This document shows, piece after piece, positions 25,601 to 33,945 of a DNA stretch of 46,545 nt; within the stretch, counting starts at the first letter, position 1; each line of letters begins with the position of its first letter. Both the position numbers and the translations under genes were made by a program. Below the pieces are notes generated by a model. The model did no database searches, was not told the DNA's origin, and saw nothing but the letters and a program-made list of their open reading frames with translations. The stretch comes from Paenibacillus sp. 598K (lineage in GTDB: Bacteria > Bacillota > Bacilli > Paenibacillales > Paenibacillaceae): NCBI RefSeq assembly GCF_003851045.1, contig NZ_BFBX01000070.1:334-46878 (forward strand), read 5' to 3'.

Positions 25601-26663
25601 CGGCTGGCGGTTCGAGACGGAGGGCGGGTCGGGGCAGCCCTATACGTATCTGCCGGCAGGCGAGGGCGGCTGGGGCTTCGGCACCGATGACTTCAACTCC
25701 CCGGCGATGCGCGGCCATTGGCAGGTCATACACGAGGACCGCCCCTACTGGACGGTGACGGAGGCGCCCGGCAAGCTGCGGATCAAGACGCAGCCTGGCG
25801 ATATATGGGCGGGCAGCGTCGGACAGCGCAATCTGATCGTCCAGACGCCGTTTCACCCGGATTACAGGGCCGAGACGAAGCTGAGCTTCAACCCGTCGCA
25901 TAATTATCAGGCGGCAGGTCTGCTGCTCTATGGAGACGATGACTATTATATCAAGCTCGAACGCGCCTACCATTCTGGACTGGGCGGCCATGTGGTGCGG
26001 CTGACAAGGGAGTTCCAGACGGACGCCAATACGTTCTACCGGTCGAATGAGCCTTACGTGCCGGACCCATTTGTTGGACAGGACATCTATCTGCGCGTCA
26101 CGAAGACCGGGCTTGTGCTCCGGGCGGAATATAGCGGCGATGGCGTGAGCTGGCTGCAGCTAGGCCCGCTGCTCCATATTCCTTCGGATCGATTATTGCT
26201 CGGACTGCACGCGATGAACACCCAGGCAGCCAGCCAGCCGCTCAATGCCGATTTCGATGATTTCAAGGTGACCCAGCTGCTCCCGAATCGATGGGTGCAA
26301 AATGCCTCGGCCAGCTCGGCGATGATCACGCGGCAATATATCATCCCGGGCACTGGCTCCGATGCCGTGGTCAAATGGGAGGCGCCGTCTGCCGGACAGG
26401 TGCATATGACTGCGCAGGTAGCGAGCCAAAACGAGTTCCGGGGAGGCGACGACTTCCAGGTGCGCATCCTGAATAACGATAGCCCGGTGTGGCCAACTGC
26501 GGGCTGGCATGTCGTGAACAAGGCGGATACAGCCGGAATTGCCATCGATCAGACGATCCAGGTGGAGAAGGGGGATGTGCTGTCGTTTGTGACGAACCGG
26601 ATCGCGAATGCGCAAAATGATGTGGCGAAATGGGATATCCGCCTGACGCTCTCTCCGGAATAG
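22641..26663 (+). CDS. Secreted heparinase II/III-like polysaccharide lyase with inserted DNRLRE domain and C-terminal beta-sandwiches
   Basis: A 1340-residue exported protein with a signal peptide to about residue 35. The N-terminal alpha/alpha toroid starts with GIWNAAGQAWASAGKLNY and resumes at FQFFGDLVGTYTATGNEAY. Between these, about residues 207-318 form a DNRLRE/CBM96-like domain (QDTYVHAGQMDQSFGSESYL, RRAYLTFELP, EAQLKLYGS). The heparinase II/III-like beta-sandwich follows with GSHGHMDQNAL (His 611, His 613) and ASHNTIQID (His 654). Then come a concanavalin-like domain (about 1020-1215, AAGLLLYGDDDYYIKLER) and a last beta-domain (about 1220-1340). The family cleaves acidic polysaccharides by beta-elimination. 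ATG 22641 has GAGGAG 10 bases upstream. It probably supplies oligosaccharides to the importer that follows. Confidence 0.88.
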   Translation: MKQAWRVIMRRSLVAVLCLVVWIAPGWPMWGMVEKVAAVNAQGHLTDEELFGIWNAAGQAWASAGKLNYAYDGGLGPVEAAVKQGDYALAKTELLAYYQARSGFTAFPLLSNRPFYADLIADYFFWRAGGTALPQAVFTVGSAEATVAVDVGEHVRSVSGAGGREVSYMLMGRDKDDQAVAQFHSREHATDGPQLELMVDGQLIAIPASQDTYVHAGQMDQSFGSESYLYVQDSGIAADAAYDGQSRRAYLTFELPASLGAPIDEAQLKLYGSATGSASMDILVVSNTRGYAEPTLTWSNMSADIYSYNGLPGGNDWQYPAGAQAEYHMINSRFQFFGDLVGTYTATGNEAYAEAAIAIMLDFMSMPDAYLFSSTPGNSRSLDVSFRSMVVPRMMQQLYLSPHFTADALTTLLKNIWQTQDWLAFDPVAQGGGNWGILEARSIYAAALYFPEFADSPDWIATQKQRIDDKMSALVFPDGGYHEASYNYSLVSMQSFYDFVRLGDLYGDEMTQSFKDTIANMARFMMAFTLPNGYSPVYGDGGYNDDHLSWYSQIADRFGDQELKYVATRGAEGSKPAYTSTYAPDTKHVVMRSGWEEEDRYLHYNLSTGSHGHMDQNALIAYAYGKVLLTDTGVNDYLPHNPISRWQFDNPASHNTIQIDDRLQHKYHNLSGTDEDTVDYFQTNDKFDFTEGTTYATAGFEHTRSVLFVRPNYWIVSDAVSSDTVDGVHDYHQNWHTLPGANPTLDPSSGRMTTQFAGEANIQVVPLDAGALSSAQLKDGYYDQTSSPNMQYASYRKTSAGPVTFDTVLYPTKPGETRSISTAVVPVTPAAPQSTAMRIDLDDGGRTALYYLSRSKPEPGLASFDGFQFDGKLAYIEQDAGQAVDSLSMYRGSLVRQDQVQLVSSPAPIEDLAIAWQGQTLEMDGSQLVQDTDSATAIAIYAPDATAVTVNGQAVPFARDGDYIYAVRSAAVVYDFQRDFGSQTGESGWRFETEGGSGQPYTYLPAGEGGWGFGTDDFNSPAMRGHWQVIHEDRPYWTVTEAPGKLRIKTQPGDIWAGSVGQRNLIVQTPFHPDYRAETKLSFNPSHNYQAAGLLLYGDDDYYIKLERAYHSGLGGHVVRLTREFQTDANTFYRSNEPYVPDPFVGQDIYLRVTKTGLVLRAEYSGDGVSWLQLGPLLHIPSDRLLLGLHAMNTQAASQPLNADFDDFKVTQLLPNRWVQNASASSAMITRQYIIPGTGSDAVVKWEAPSAGQVHMTAQVASQNEFRGGDDFQVRILNNDSPVWPTAGWHVVNKADTAGIAIDQTIQVEKGDVLSFVTNRIANAQNDVAKWDIRLTLSPE

Positions 26664-26749
26664 CAGGCGCAGCAAGGAGAGTAAGGCTCGGAGGCGGGCG
26701 CGGCTTGAAGGATCGGAATTTGCAACACAAAATCTGAATGTCGCCTCAT

Positions 26750-26777
26750 TTCGCAGATAAAACGCTTCCACTACAAT
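26750..26777 (+). promoter_or_regulatory. Promoter of the second sugar importer operon
   Basis: TTCGCA (26750-26755) and TACAAT (26772-26777), spacer 16 bp; the -35 box is weak. The cre-like site lies between the two boxes. Confidence 0.45.
26757..26770 (+). promoter_or_regulatory. cre-like operator of the second importer operon
   Basis: ATAAAACGCTTCCA fits TGWAANCGNTNWCA at 11 of 14 positions and occupies the spacer of the promoter, where a bound CcpA-type protein would block polymerase. Confidence 0.5.
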
Positions 26778-26832
26778 AGACTTAAGCGCTACGGTATACC
26801 GAGCCAGTCGGATAGTGGAAAGGGAGAAAACC

Positions 26833-27744
26833 ATGAGGCAGACCATGACGCTTAAGCGGGCCAGAACAAGGGAGCTGGCTTCCATCTACTTGATGGTGTC
26901 GGTTCCCTACTTGTTATTCGTAATCTTCGTCTTATTTCCCTTGCTATGGATTTTGCGCTACTCCTTTTATGATTATGACGGGGTACGGGCGAGCTTCGTC
27001 GGACTGCGCAATTTTCAGAGCTTGATGCAGGACAACGTCTGGTGGCAGGCGGTTGGCAATACGCTGATCCTGACGTTCGGCGGTTTGGCCTTGGGGACGC
27101 CGCTGGCCTTGCTGTTCGCAGTCATTCTGAACGGGCAGCTGAAGGGGCGGGTGTTTTTTCGGACGGCGCTCTACTTCCCCATTCTGATCAGTACGGCAGT
27201 GGTCGGCGTGGTCTTCCGGATTATGCTTGCCCCGGATACCGGCATCATTAACGGCCTGCTCGTCGGTCTGGGCATCGTCGACAAGCCGATCTATATCCTC
27301 GCCTCGGCCGGCACGGCGCTGCTGACGTTGATCCTGATCGAGGTATGGCAAGGGCTCGGCTACAATATGACGCTCATCCTGGCCGGCCTCCAACGCATCC
27401 CCCAGGAGCTGTACGAAGCGGCCAAGATCGATGGCGCGAATGAGTGGCAGCGGCTCGTCTTTATTACGATTCCGCAGCTCGGCAAGATGCTGCAGATCAT
27501 TATCATGCTTGGCATTCTGAACGGGTTGAAAATTTTCGACCTGGTCAATGTTCTGACGAGGGGCCAGCCCAATCACGGCTCGGAGACGATGGTCACCTAC
27601 ATCTTTAATTATTTCTTCGAGCAGGAGGGCTATCGCGCACAGCAAGGGTATGCGGCCTCGGCCAGCATCGTGGCGTGCCTCATCATCAGCCTGGTGGCAG
27701 CCATCTACTTCATCCTGTCGAAGAAGCTTGGCGACCATGAGTAA
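26833..27744 (+). CDS. Sugar ABC transporter permease, MalF/UgpA type
   Basis: A 303-residue membrane permease with about six helices. The opening part includes SIYLMVSVPYLLFVIFVLFP and SFYDYDGV. The EAA loop is YEAAKIDGANEWQRLVFIT. It differs in sequence from the LplB-type permease of the first operon and belongs with the following permease and binding protein. ATG 26833 is preferred, with AGGGAG (26821-26826) 6 bases upstream. It likely imports the products of the lyase encoded just upstream. No ATPase is encoded. Confidence 0.92.
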   Translation: MRQTMTLKRARTRELASIYLMVSVPYLLFVIFVLFPLLWILRYSFYDYDGVRASFVGLRNFQSLMQDNVWWQAVGNTLILTFGGLALGTPLALLFAVILNGQLKGRVFFRTALYFPILISTAVVGVVFRIMLAPDTGIINGLLVGLGIVDKPIYILASAGTALLTLILIEVWQGLGYNMTLILAGLQRIPQELYEAAKIDGANEWQRLVFITIPQLGKMLQIIIMLGILNGLKIFDLVNVLTRGQPNHGSETMVTYIFNYFFEQEGYRAQQGYAASASIVACLIISLVAAIYFILSKKLGDHE

Positions 27745-27757
27745 AGGAGAGGACAAG

Positions 27758-28618
27758 ATGGCTTATTCCTGGCGACTATCCCGCCTGTCGACCCGTCTGC
27801 TGCTGTATGGGTTCATGATCGCGACAACCTTGGTCGTCCTGTTCCCGGTCCTGTACGTGTTCCTGGCCTCCTTTAAGACGACGCAGGAGCTGCTGACGGG
27901 GGGCATGCGGATTTTCCCGCAGTCGATGACGCTGGACAATTATATTCATGCCTGGCAAGCGGGCAACTTCTCAAGGTATACGGTGAACAGCCTGGTGTAT
28001 GCGGGCATCGTTACGGCGGTGACGGTTTTATTCTCGACGATGCTGGGGTATTGCTTTCAGCGCAAGTCGTTTCCCGGGCGAACGTTGATGCTGGGCAGCT
28101 TTTACTTCTCGATGTTTGTCGCCGGGGCGGTCACGATCTATCCGGTCTTCCTCATCGTCGTCAAGGCGGGGCTGCATCGCACGCTGCTGGGGCTCATACT
28201 CGCGACCTTGGGCGGATCGGTCATCTTCACTACGCTGCTCGTCATGGGCTATCTCAAAGGCATCCCGAAGGAGCTCGACGAGTCGGCGGTGATGGACGGC
28301 TGCGGCGTGTTCGGCATCTATGCCAAAATTATTTTCCCTGTCATTAAGCCGATTGTCGGCGTAGTCGCGCTCATCACGTTCCAGGGTACCTGGAACAGCT
28401 ATATGCTGCCGCTGGCCCTGACACTGACGATTCCGGACAACCGGCCGCTGTCGGTCGGCGTCACTTCGCTGGCTTATGTATCGGGCGCTCAGGGAGGGGT
28501 GCAGTGGGATCTGCTGATCGCGGGCTCCTGTATGTCGATCATCCCGATGGCGATCATCTATCTCTGGGCGAACCGCTTCTTCATCAACGGCATGACAGCA
28601 GGCGCGATCAAGGGTTGA
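27758..28618 (+). CDS. Sugar ABC transporter permease, MalG/UgpE type
   Basis: A 286-residue permease with six membrane helices, starting MAYSWRLSRL. FPVLYVFLASFKTTQELLTGG is the usual opening of MalG/AraQ-type proteins, DESAVMDGCGVFGIYAKII the EAA loop, and FINGMTAGAIKG the standard end. ATG 27758 follows AAGGAGAGG; an ATG at 27737 overlaps the previous gene and is less likely. It pairs with the upstream permease, 13 bp away. Confidence 0.93.
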   Translation: MAYSWRLSRLSTRLLLYGFMIATTLVVLFPVLYVFLASFKTTQELLTGGMRIFPQSMTLDNYIHAWQAGNFSRYTVNSLVYAGIVTAVTVLFSTMLGYCFQRKSFPGRTLMLGSFYFSMFVAGAVTIYPVFLIVVKAGLHRTLLGLILATLGGSVIFTTLLVMGYLKGIPKELDESAVMDGCGVFGIYAKIIFPVIKPIVGVVALITFQGTWNSYMLPLALTLTIPDNRPLSVGVTSLAYVSGAQGGVQWDLLIAGSCMSIIPMAIIYLWANRFFINGMTAGAIKG

Positions 28619-28695
28619 CAGAGCGCCGGGCGGCAAGCGACATCTGCCGACGGATCTCATATATAGACCATCATCAAAGGGAGGCTATTCACACC

Positions 28696-30111
28696 ATGCA
28701 ATCTATGACAAAACAAAAGAACCGCTTCGCGTTGCCGCTGACGTTCGTCGCACTCTGTCTGGCTATCGCCGGCTGCTCGGGAGGATCATCGCCGTCCGGG
28801 GGCGATGAAGGCTCCGGCAGCAAGGAGCTGGCGCCCCCGGCCAAGCAGCAAGACAAGACGGTCGTCAAGTTCTGGTCGCATCAGAGCAACCTGAAGGACA
28901 AAATGACGGAGCTGATCAACGCCTACAACGCTACGAATGAAGATCACATCGAGATTCAATTGAACGTGGTGGCCGATAAGTATAATGATGTGTTGAGCTT
29001 GGCCTTCACCAGCGGGGAAGGGCCGGACATCTTCACCATTACCGGGCCGTCGGGTACGCGCAAATGGGCGGACAACAAATGGGCGCAGCCGCTCGACGAG
29101 TATGTCACGGATGAATTCCGCAGCCGCTTCCGCGATGGCGTATGGGTAGAGGGCAACAACCTGATCAACGGCCAGGTGTATACGTTGCCGGATACGGCAT
29201 CGACGTACAGGCTGATGTACAACAAGCAATTGTTCGAGCAGGCCGGGCTGGATCCGGAGGCGCCTCCTGCGACCTTCGCCGAGCTTCGCGACGATGCGAG
29301 GGCGATCGCGGAGGCGACGGATGCCGCCGGCTATGGCTTGCCCTTGGGAGACGGGTATAACCTCGACGTATCGATCTTCAACGGCATCGGCCATGCCGCC
29401 ATCGGACTTGCCCGCGGCTTCGATCATGGCAAGGGCGAGTTCGACTTTGCCCCTTACAAGCCGGTGCTGGAGCTGTTCGCCGGCATGGAGCAGGATGGCA
29501 GTCTGCTGGAGGGCGCGCTGCTCATTAACGGCGACCAGGGGCGCGCCAAGTTCGCGGAGGGGGCGATCGGCATGATCGGCGCGGCCTCCTGGGACCCGGG
29601 CATCTATGCTGCGATGGATATCGGCTTCGAGATCGGCGTCGCCGACTTCCCAACCATCGACGGCAAGGCCAAGGGCAAGCCGATCATCCAGACGGGCTCG
29701 GGCTACATGATGTCGGCTTCCTCCAAGGATAAGGATAAGGTATGGAAGGCGATGGAGTTCATCCATTCCACCGCATTCGCCGGAGAGCTGCGCAAGGTGG
29801 ACGGCTCGATATCGCTCCTGAGCGAGGTAGCGGACAATCCGTCGTATCAGGCGGAGATCCCATATCTGGAGCCCTTCCAGATCAAGCCGACCGATGCGGT
29901 ATGGCCGCCGTTCCCGCCGGGCTTGCGTCTCCAGGGCGACAACATGCAGAGCGTGGCGATCGGGGTGATCACCGGCGCTCGTGCGGTGGATGAGGCGCTG
30001 GCAGATTTGACGGCGCGTTATAATGCGGCCTTCGAGCTGGGAGCGGCAGAGGGCGATTTTGACCGGGCGAAGTTTACGATCGCTGGATTCGACCCGCTCC
30101 AGCTGCAATAA
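28696..30111 (+). CDS. Extracellular sugar-binding lipoprotein of the second importer
   Basis: A 471-residue family 1 solute-binding lipoprotein. The lipobox IAGC puts the lipid Cys at residue 27, followed by a Gly/Ser spacer. The mature part starts with VVKFWSHQSNLKDKMTELINAYNATNED, normal for this family (only the order is diagnostic: FWSHQS, then FTSGEGPDIFTI and EGAIGMIGAASWDPG). It is shorter than the two LplA-like proteins of the first operon and from a different subgroup. ATG 28696 is preceded by AAAGGGAGG. A hairpin without a T tract follows (30125-30154). Confidence 0.93.
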   Translation: MQSMTKQKNRFALPLTFVALCLAIAGCSGGSSPSGGDEGSGSKELAPPAKQQDKTVVKFWSHQSNLKDKMTELINAYNATNEDHIEIQLNVVADKYNDVLSLAFTSGEGPDIFTITGPSGTRKWADNKWAQPLDEYVTDEFRSRFRDGVWVEGNNLINGQVYTLPDTASTYRLMYNKQLFEQAGLDPEAPPATFAELRDDARAIAEATDAAGYGLPLGDGYNLDVSIFNGIGHAAIGLARGFDHGKGEFDFAPYKPVLELFAGMEQDGSLLEGALLINGDQGRAKFAEGAIGMIGAASWDPGIYAAMDIGFEIGVADFPTIDGKAKGKPIIQTGSGYMMSASSKDKDKVWKAMEFIHSTAFAGELRKVDGSISLLSEVADNPSYQAEIPYLEPFQIKPTDAVWPPFPPGLRLQGDNMQSVAIGVITGARAVDEALADLTARYNAAFELGAAEGDFDRAKFTIAGFDPLQLQ

Positions 30112-30124
30112 GGCAAGGTAGGAT

Positions 30125-30154
30125 GAGGTCTTCCGGCTTGGCGCGGAAGGCCTC
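30125..30154 (+). terminator. GC-rich hairpin after the binding-protein gene
   Basis: GAGGTCTTCCG (30125-30135) pairs with CGGAAGGCCTC (30144-30154), one G-T pair. There is no T tract, so it may protect the mRNA end or only partly terminate. Confidence 0.45.
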
Positions 30155-30243
30155 GCCGCCGTATCGACCGTCGACGAGCTGCTAACCTGGGCGCTTGGGG
30201 CGGGTAGACCGCCGATGCGCCGCTTGCTTGCAGCAGACAAGCA

Positions 30244-30272
30244 TTGTCAAGGCGCGGCAAAATCGCTACAAT
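30244..30272 (+). promoter_or_regulatory. Sigma-A type promoter of the two-component pair
   Basis: TTGTCA (30244-30249) and TACAAT (30267-30272) with a 17-bp spacer. It lies within a longer open frame, which supports ATG 30304 as the true kinase start. Confidence 0.7.
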
Positions 30273-30303
30273 GTGGACAACGAATGAACGGCAGAGGTGG
30301 CCT

Positions 30304-32082
30304 ATGTCTCTTTTCAAACGATTGCTGTTCTCCTTCCTGCTCGCCATTCTGGTGCCTGCGCTGCTGGTGGGGGTATTCTCGTTCCATCGGGTGAGCCAGG
30401 CGATCGAGGACGAGGTTAGCCACTCGGTCAGGCAGACCGTCCAGCTCGTGAACCAGAACATCGGCACCCATATCAGCCAAGCGGTCGAGCTCTCGACGGT
30501 GGTCTATATTAATCCGGCCGTCCAGCGCATGATGGGCAGACAGACGGCGGCCACATGGGAGCAGCTCCAGGACGATGTCCAGGAGCTGCGGGAGGATCTT
30601 GCCAATGTGACGCGTTATCAGGAGATGTATACGGTCCGCCTGTTTTACCCGGATCGCGGGCAGTTCCCGAGCGGCTTTGAGATGGCCGAGCTGCGTCCGC
30701 TGGACCTGCTGGAGGATACCGCAGCGTACCGGGCGCTCTTGCGCAGCCCTGGCGGCATGCTGTGGACGTCGGAGCCGCTGCTGCCCCAGCTCATGCGAGA
30801 CGAGCCGTATGTTACCCTGCTGCGCCTGGTTCGCGACAAGGAGAATTTGACGGAGCTTGGCGTCATGACGGTCAGTATGCCGGAGCGTAAGCTGTGGGGC
30901 ATTGTTGATGACGTGAAGTTTGGGCAGGCGGGATTTGTATTCCTGATGGACAATGACGGCAAGGTGGTGTCCCATCACGACAAGTCGCTGTTAGGCGAGG
31001 ACCTGTCGGGCAAGCCTTACGCCAGCGCGATCCTGGGCCAGACGGCAGGCGACTTTATGGCCAAGGTGGATGGCGAGGAGTATCTGTTCGTCTATCAGAC
31101 GATCGAGGGCACGCCATGGAAGCTGGTCGGATTTCACAATGCGCGTGAGCTCCGCAATACGGTAACCGTCGTTCGTAACGCCACGATTATTATTGCGCTG
31201 CTGTGCTTTGGCATTGCGATCGTGTATTCGATCTATACATCGGGCTGGTTTGCCCGGCGCATCGGACACCTGATCCAGGCGATGCGCAAGCTGGAGCGGG
31301 GGCAGTTAGGCACGCAGGTCGTGCTCGAGGGGCGCAACCGCGATGAGATCAGCCAGCTGTACACTCATTTTAACCGGATGTCCGATGAGCTGCAGCAGCA
31401 GCTGGAGACGATTCACGCCACGAGCAAGAAGATGAGAGAAGCCGAGCTGAAAGCGCTTCAGCATCAGATCAATCCGCATTTCCTGTACAATACGCTCGAT
31501 TCGATCAACTGGATGGCGGCCACGCGCTACAAGGCGATGGACATCAGCAGGATGGTCACCTCGCTGGCCACCCTGTTCCGGCTGAGCCTGAACAAGAGTC
31601 ATGAGATGACGACCGTGAGCCATGAGCTGCAGCATGTAGACTGTTATGTTGCGATCCAGAAAATACGCTTCGGCAATGAATTCGAGCTGAAGGTGCAGCT
31701 GGCGCCCGGGACCGAGCGACTGGGCATGCTCAAGCTGCTGCTGCAGCCGCTCGTAGAGAATGCGATCCTGCATGGCTTTCGCGAGCTGGATGATCCCGGT
31801 CTGATCACCATCGATGTCTCGGTCGATGGGGACTACCTGCTGCTGGATGTGGAGGATAACGGGGTTGGCTGCGATGGCGAGGCGATGAATGAACGACTTC
31901 GGCAGGCGACGGGGGCAGAAGGGCAAGGGTATGGACTGCATAACGTCAATGAACGGATCAAGCTCTACTATGGCGAGGCTTGCGGCTTGACGTTTACGGT
32001 GCCGCGCCATGGCGCGCGGGGCACAAGAATACAGGTGAGGCTGCTGGCAGGCATGCCGGAGGAGGTGAACGATGCGAGTTAA
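30304..32082 (+). CDS. Sensor histidine kinase, YesM type
   Basis: A 592-residue membrane kinase. Helix 1 (about 5-30, LLFSFLLAILVPALLVGVF) and helix 2 (about 293-315, ATIIIALLCFGIAIVYSIY) enclose an extracellular dCache-like sensor. A HAMP linker follows (MRKLERGQLGTQV), then the His_kinase domain LQHQINPHFLYNTLDSINW with phosphoacceptor His 392, and an ATPase domain with LVENAILHGF and DNGVGC. This is the LytS/YesM class that controls sugar uptake genes in Bacillales. AGAGGTGG precedes ATG 30304. Its end overlaps the response-regulator gene by 11 bp. The likely target is the importer and lyase upstream. Confidence 0.94.
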   Translation: MSLFKRLLFSFLLAILVPALLVGVFSFHRVSQAIEDEVSHSVRQTVQLVNQNIGTHISQAVELSTVVYINPAVQRMMGRQTAATWEQLQDDVQELREDLANVTRYQEMYTVRLFYPDRGQFPSGFEMAELRPLDLLEDTAAYRALLRSPGGMLWTSEPLLPQLMRDEPYVTLLRLVRDKENLTELGVMTVSMPERKLWGIVDDVKFGQAGFVFLMDNDGKVVSHHDKSLLGEDLSGKPYASAILGQTAGDFMAKVDGEEYLFVYQTIEGTPWKLVGFHNARELRNTVTVVRNATIIIALLCFGIAIVYSIYTSGWFARRIGHLIQAMRKLERGQLGTQVVLEGRNRDEISQLYTHFNRMSDELQQQLETIHATSKKMREAELKALQHQINPHFLYNTLDSINWMAATRYKAMDISRMVTSLATLFRLSLNKSHEMTTVSHELQHVDCYVAIQKIRFGNEFELKVQLAPGTERLGMLKLLLQPLVENAILHGFRELDDPGLITIDVSVDGDYLLLDVEDNGVGCDGEAMNERLRQATGAEGQGYGLHNVNERIKLYYGEACGLTFTVPRHGARGTRIQVRLLAGMPEEVNDAS

Positions 32083-33694
32083 AATGTTGATTGCCGACGA
32101 CGAGCAGATCATCAGGGAGGGCATCCTGCATATCGTCGATTGGAGCGCGTATAACATCGAGATTGTCGGGGCGGCGCGCGACGGTCAGCAGGCGCGGATG
32201 ATGTACGATGCGCATCGCCCGGAGATCGTCATGACCGATATTCGCATGCCCAAGCTGGATGGCCTGGAGCTGATGCAGCATATACGCTGCCTCGATGAGG
32301 AGGCCAAGGTCATCGTCCTGAGCGGCTATGACGAGTTCGCCTATGCGCAGCAGGCGGTGCGCTACGGGGCAGCCGACTACTTGCTGAAGCCGGCGATGCC
32401 GGATGTGCTGGTGGCCAAGGTGCTGGAGATCAGGGACCAGGTGAGCAAGCTGCAGCAGGAGCGGGAGGAGCAACGGCGCTTGCACAATCGTCTGAACGAG
32501 GGCTTGCCGCTGCTGCGCGAGCGTTTCTTGCGGGAGCTGGCCGCAGGGGGGATCGCGGATCGGTCGCTGATCGAGGAGAAAGCGCGGTATTTGCAGCTGC
32601 AGCTATCGCCGACTCTGCCTTGCTGCGCTATCGTGATCGACCTCGATGGGCGGGTGACGCCTGATCCTGCGGCCCATGGAGAGGCCTCTCTGTATGCGGC
32701 CAAAGCTGAGCTGGAGGAGCAGTGCGGGCTGATGGGCGAGGTGTTCGTGTTATCCCCCGGCCAGCTCGCCTGGATTGCGCAGTTTGCCGAGTTGCAGGAT
32801 GGCGTCGATTCGCCGGTCTTGCTGAAGCAGCTATGCAGCGAGCTACAGTCGCGGCTTGCCGCGCGCTTCCAGGCAGACTTCTCCTTTGGCATCGGGACGC
32901 GCAGCCCGGATGGGCAGAGCTTGCCCGCGTCGTTCCAGTCCGCGATGGCCGCCGTCAAGCACAAGACGATCGTGGGCCTCGGCGCGATCATCCTCGCCGA
33001 CGAACTGACACAGCCGCAGGACGGGGCCGCCGCTTGCCCGGAGCCTAGCGAGCCGGAGCTGCTGAAGGCGATGCGGGAGGGAGATCGCGACGGCATCGCA
33101 GCCGCCGTCCGGCAGGCGTTGAGCCCGGCGCTGCAGCGCAACGAGGTCGACTACGCCGTCCTGCTGGGCATGAAGCTGATCGACCATGTGTCCCGCGAGT
33201 GGGGAGGTCTGGCGTCTGGCCGGAAGGAGGGGCCGCTGACGGAATACGAGCTGTGGCAGCAGTTGAAGCGACAGCAGACGTTGCCGGATATCGCGGCGGA
33301 GCTAACCCGGCTATTGCAGGAGATCGCAGCGCATCGCCTGGAGGGGGAGCATGGTGAGGCTGGCCAGCAGCGGTGGGTCGGACAGATTATCGCGCACCTG
33401 CAGGAGCATTATCAAGAGCCGTTAAGCTTGAAGCGGCTATCGGAGATGGTGTTTTTGTCGCCCAATTATATATGCAGCTTGTTCAAGGAGGAGACCGGGC
33501 AGACGATCAGCGACTACCTGACCCGACTGCGCATCGACCGTGCCAAGCGTCTGCTGTCCGAGCACGGCATCAAGGTGTACGAGGTGGCGAATGCGGTAGG
33601 CTATACCGACAGCCGCTACTTCAACAAGGTCTTCAAGAAGTACACCGGGATGAATCTGTCCGAATACCGTTCGTTGCGGAGCGATACGTTTTAA
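32072..33694 (+). CDS. Response regulator, YesN type (receiver plus AraC HTH)
   Basis: A 540-residue response regulator. The receiver (about 1-120) has the acidic pair in LIADDEQIIREG, phospho-Asp 56 in MTDIRMPK, and Lys in LLKPAMPD. A middle domain of ~300 residues of unclear fold leads to an AraC-type DNA-binding region (about 440-540; LSLKRLSEMVFLSPNYICSL and VANAVGYTDSRYFNKVFKK). It pairs with the overlapping kinase. The start ATG 32072 follows GGAGGAGGTGA. It is followed by a terminator. Confidence 0.94.
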   Translation: MRVKMLIADDEQIIREGILHIVDWSAYNIEIVGAARDGQQARMMYDAHRPEIVMTDIRMPKLDGLELMQHIRCLDEEAKVIVLSGYDEFAYAQQAVRYGAADYLLKPAMPDVLVAKVLEIRDQVSKLQQEREEQRRLHNRLNEGLPLLRERFLRELAAGGIADRSLIEEKARYLQLQLSPTLPCCAIVIDLDGRVTPDPAAHGEASLYAAKAELEEQCGLMGEVFVLSPGQLAWIAQFAELQDGVDSPVLLKQLCSELQSRLAARFQADFSFGIGTRSPDGQSLPASFQSAMAAVKHKTIVGLGAIILADELTQPQDGAAACPEPSEPELLKAMREGDRDGIAAAVRQALSPALQRNEVDYAVLLGMKLIDHVSREWGGLASGRKEGPLTEYELWQQLKRQQTLPDIAAELTRLLQEIAAHRLEGEHGEAGQQRWVGQIIAHLQEHYQEPLSLKRLSEMVFLSPNYICSLFKEETGQTISDYLTRLRIDRAKRLLSEHGIKVYEVANAVGYTDSRYFNKVFKKYTGMNLSEYRSLRSDTF

Positions 33695-33724
33695 GCTGCA
33701 GTTTCGCAAGCGGACTTGAAACAT

Positions 33725-33767
33725 AAGAGTCATGTGGGTATTTTTTTATCCTGCATGGCTCTTTTTG
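33725..33767 (+). terminator. Terminator after the two-component operon
   Basis: AAGAGTCATG pairs with CATGGCTCTT (one G-T pair) around a T-rich loop, followed by TTTTTG. Confidence 0.8.
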
Positions 33768-33883
33768 TTGTATAACGACTCGCAGCGCGTTTCAGAACGC
33801 ATAAAACGCTTTTCGAACAATTGCCTGGTCATGTAAAAGCGGCGGATATAAGATTGTCGCAGCGTTAAAGTTCTTCTTTTAGT

Positions 33884-33911
33884 TGAAACTATTATTATCT
33901 CTGCTACGAAT
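33884..33911 (+). promoter_or_regulatory. Possible ECF-type promoter, perhaps autoregulatory
   Basis: TGAAAC (33884-33889), then 17 bp, then CGAAT (33907-33911). TGAAAC is the -35 type of Bacillus sigma-W/M/X promoters; the -10 fits less well. The second ECF operon also has TTGAAAC upstream (38401-38407). Confidence 0.35.
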
Positions 33912-33945
33912 ATATAGGCGGACAGGCAAGAAGGAGGCGGTGTGG

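Noticed and set aside
28786..30240. 484-codon minus-strand frame opposite the binding-protein gene
   Set aside because: A codon-bias shadow of the lipoprotein gene; no ribosome site or motif.
33798..33815. Further cre-like text ATAAAACGCTTTTC upstream of the first ECF gene
   Set aside because: Only about 10 of 14 positions match, and no promoter is close.
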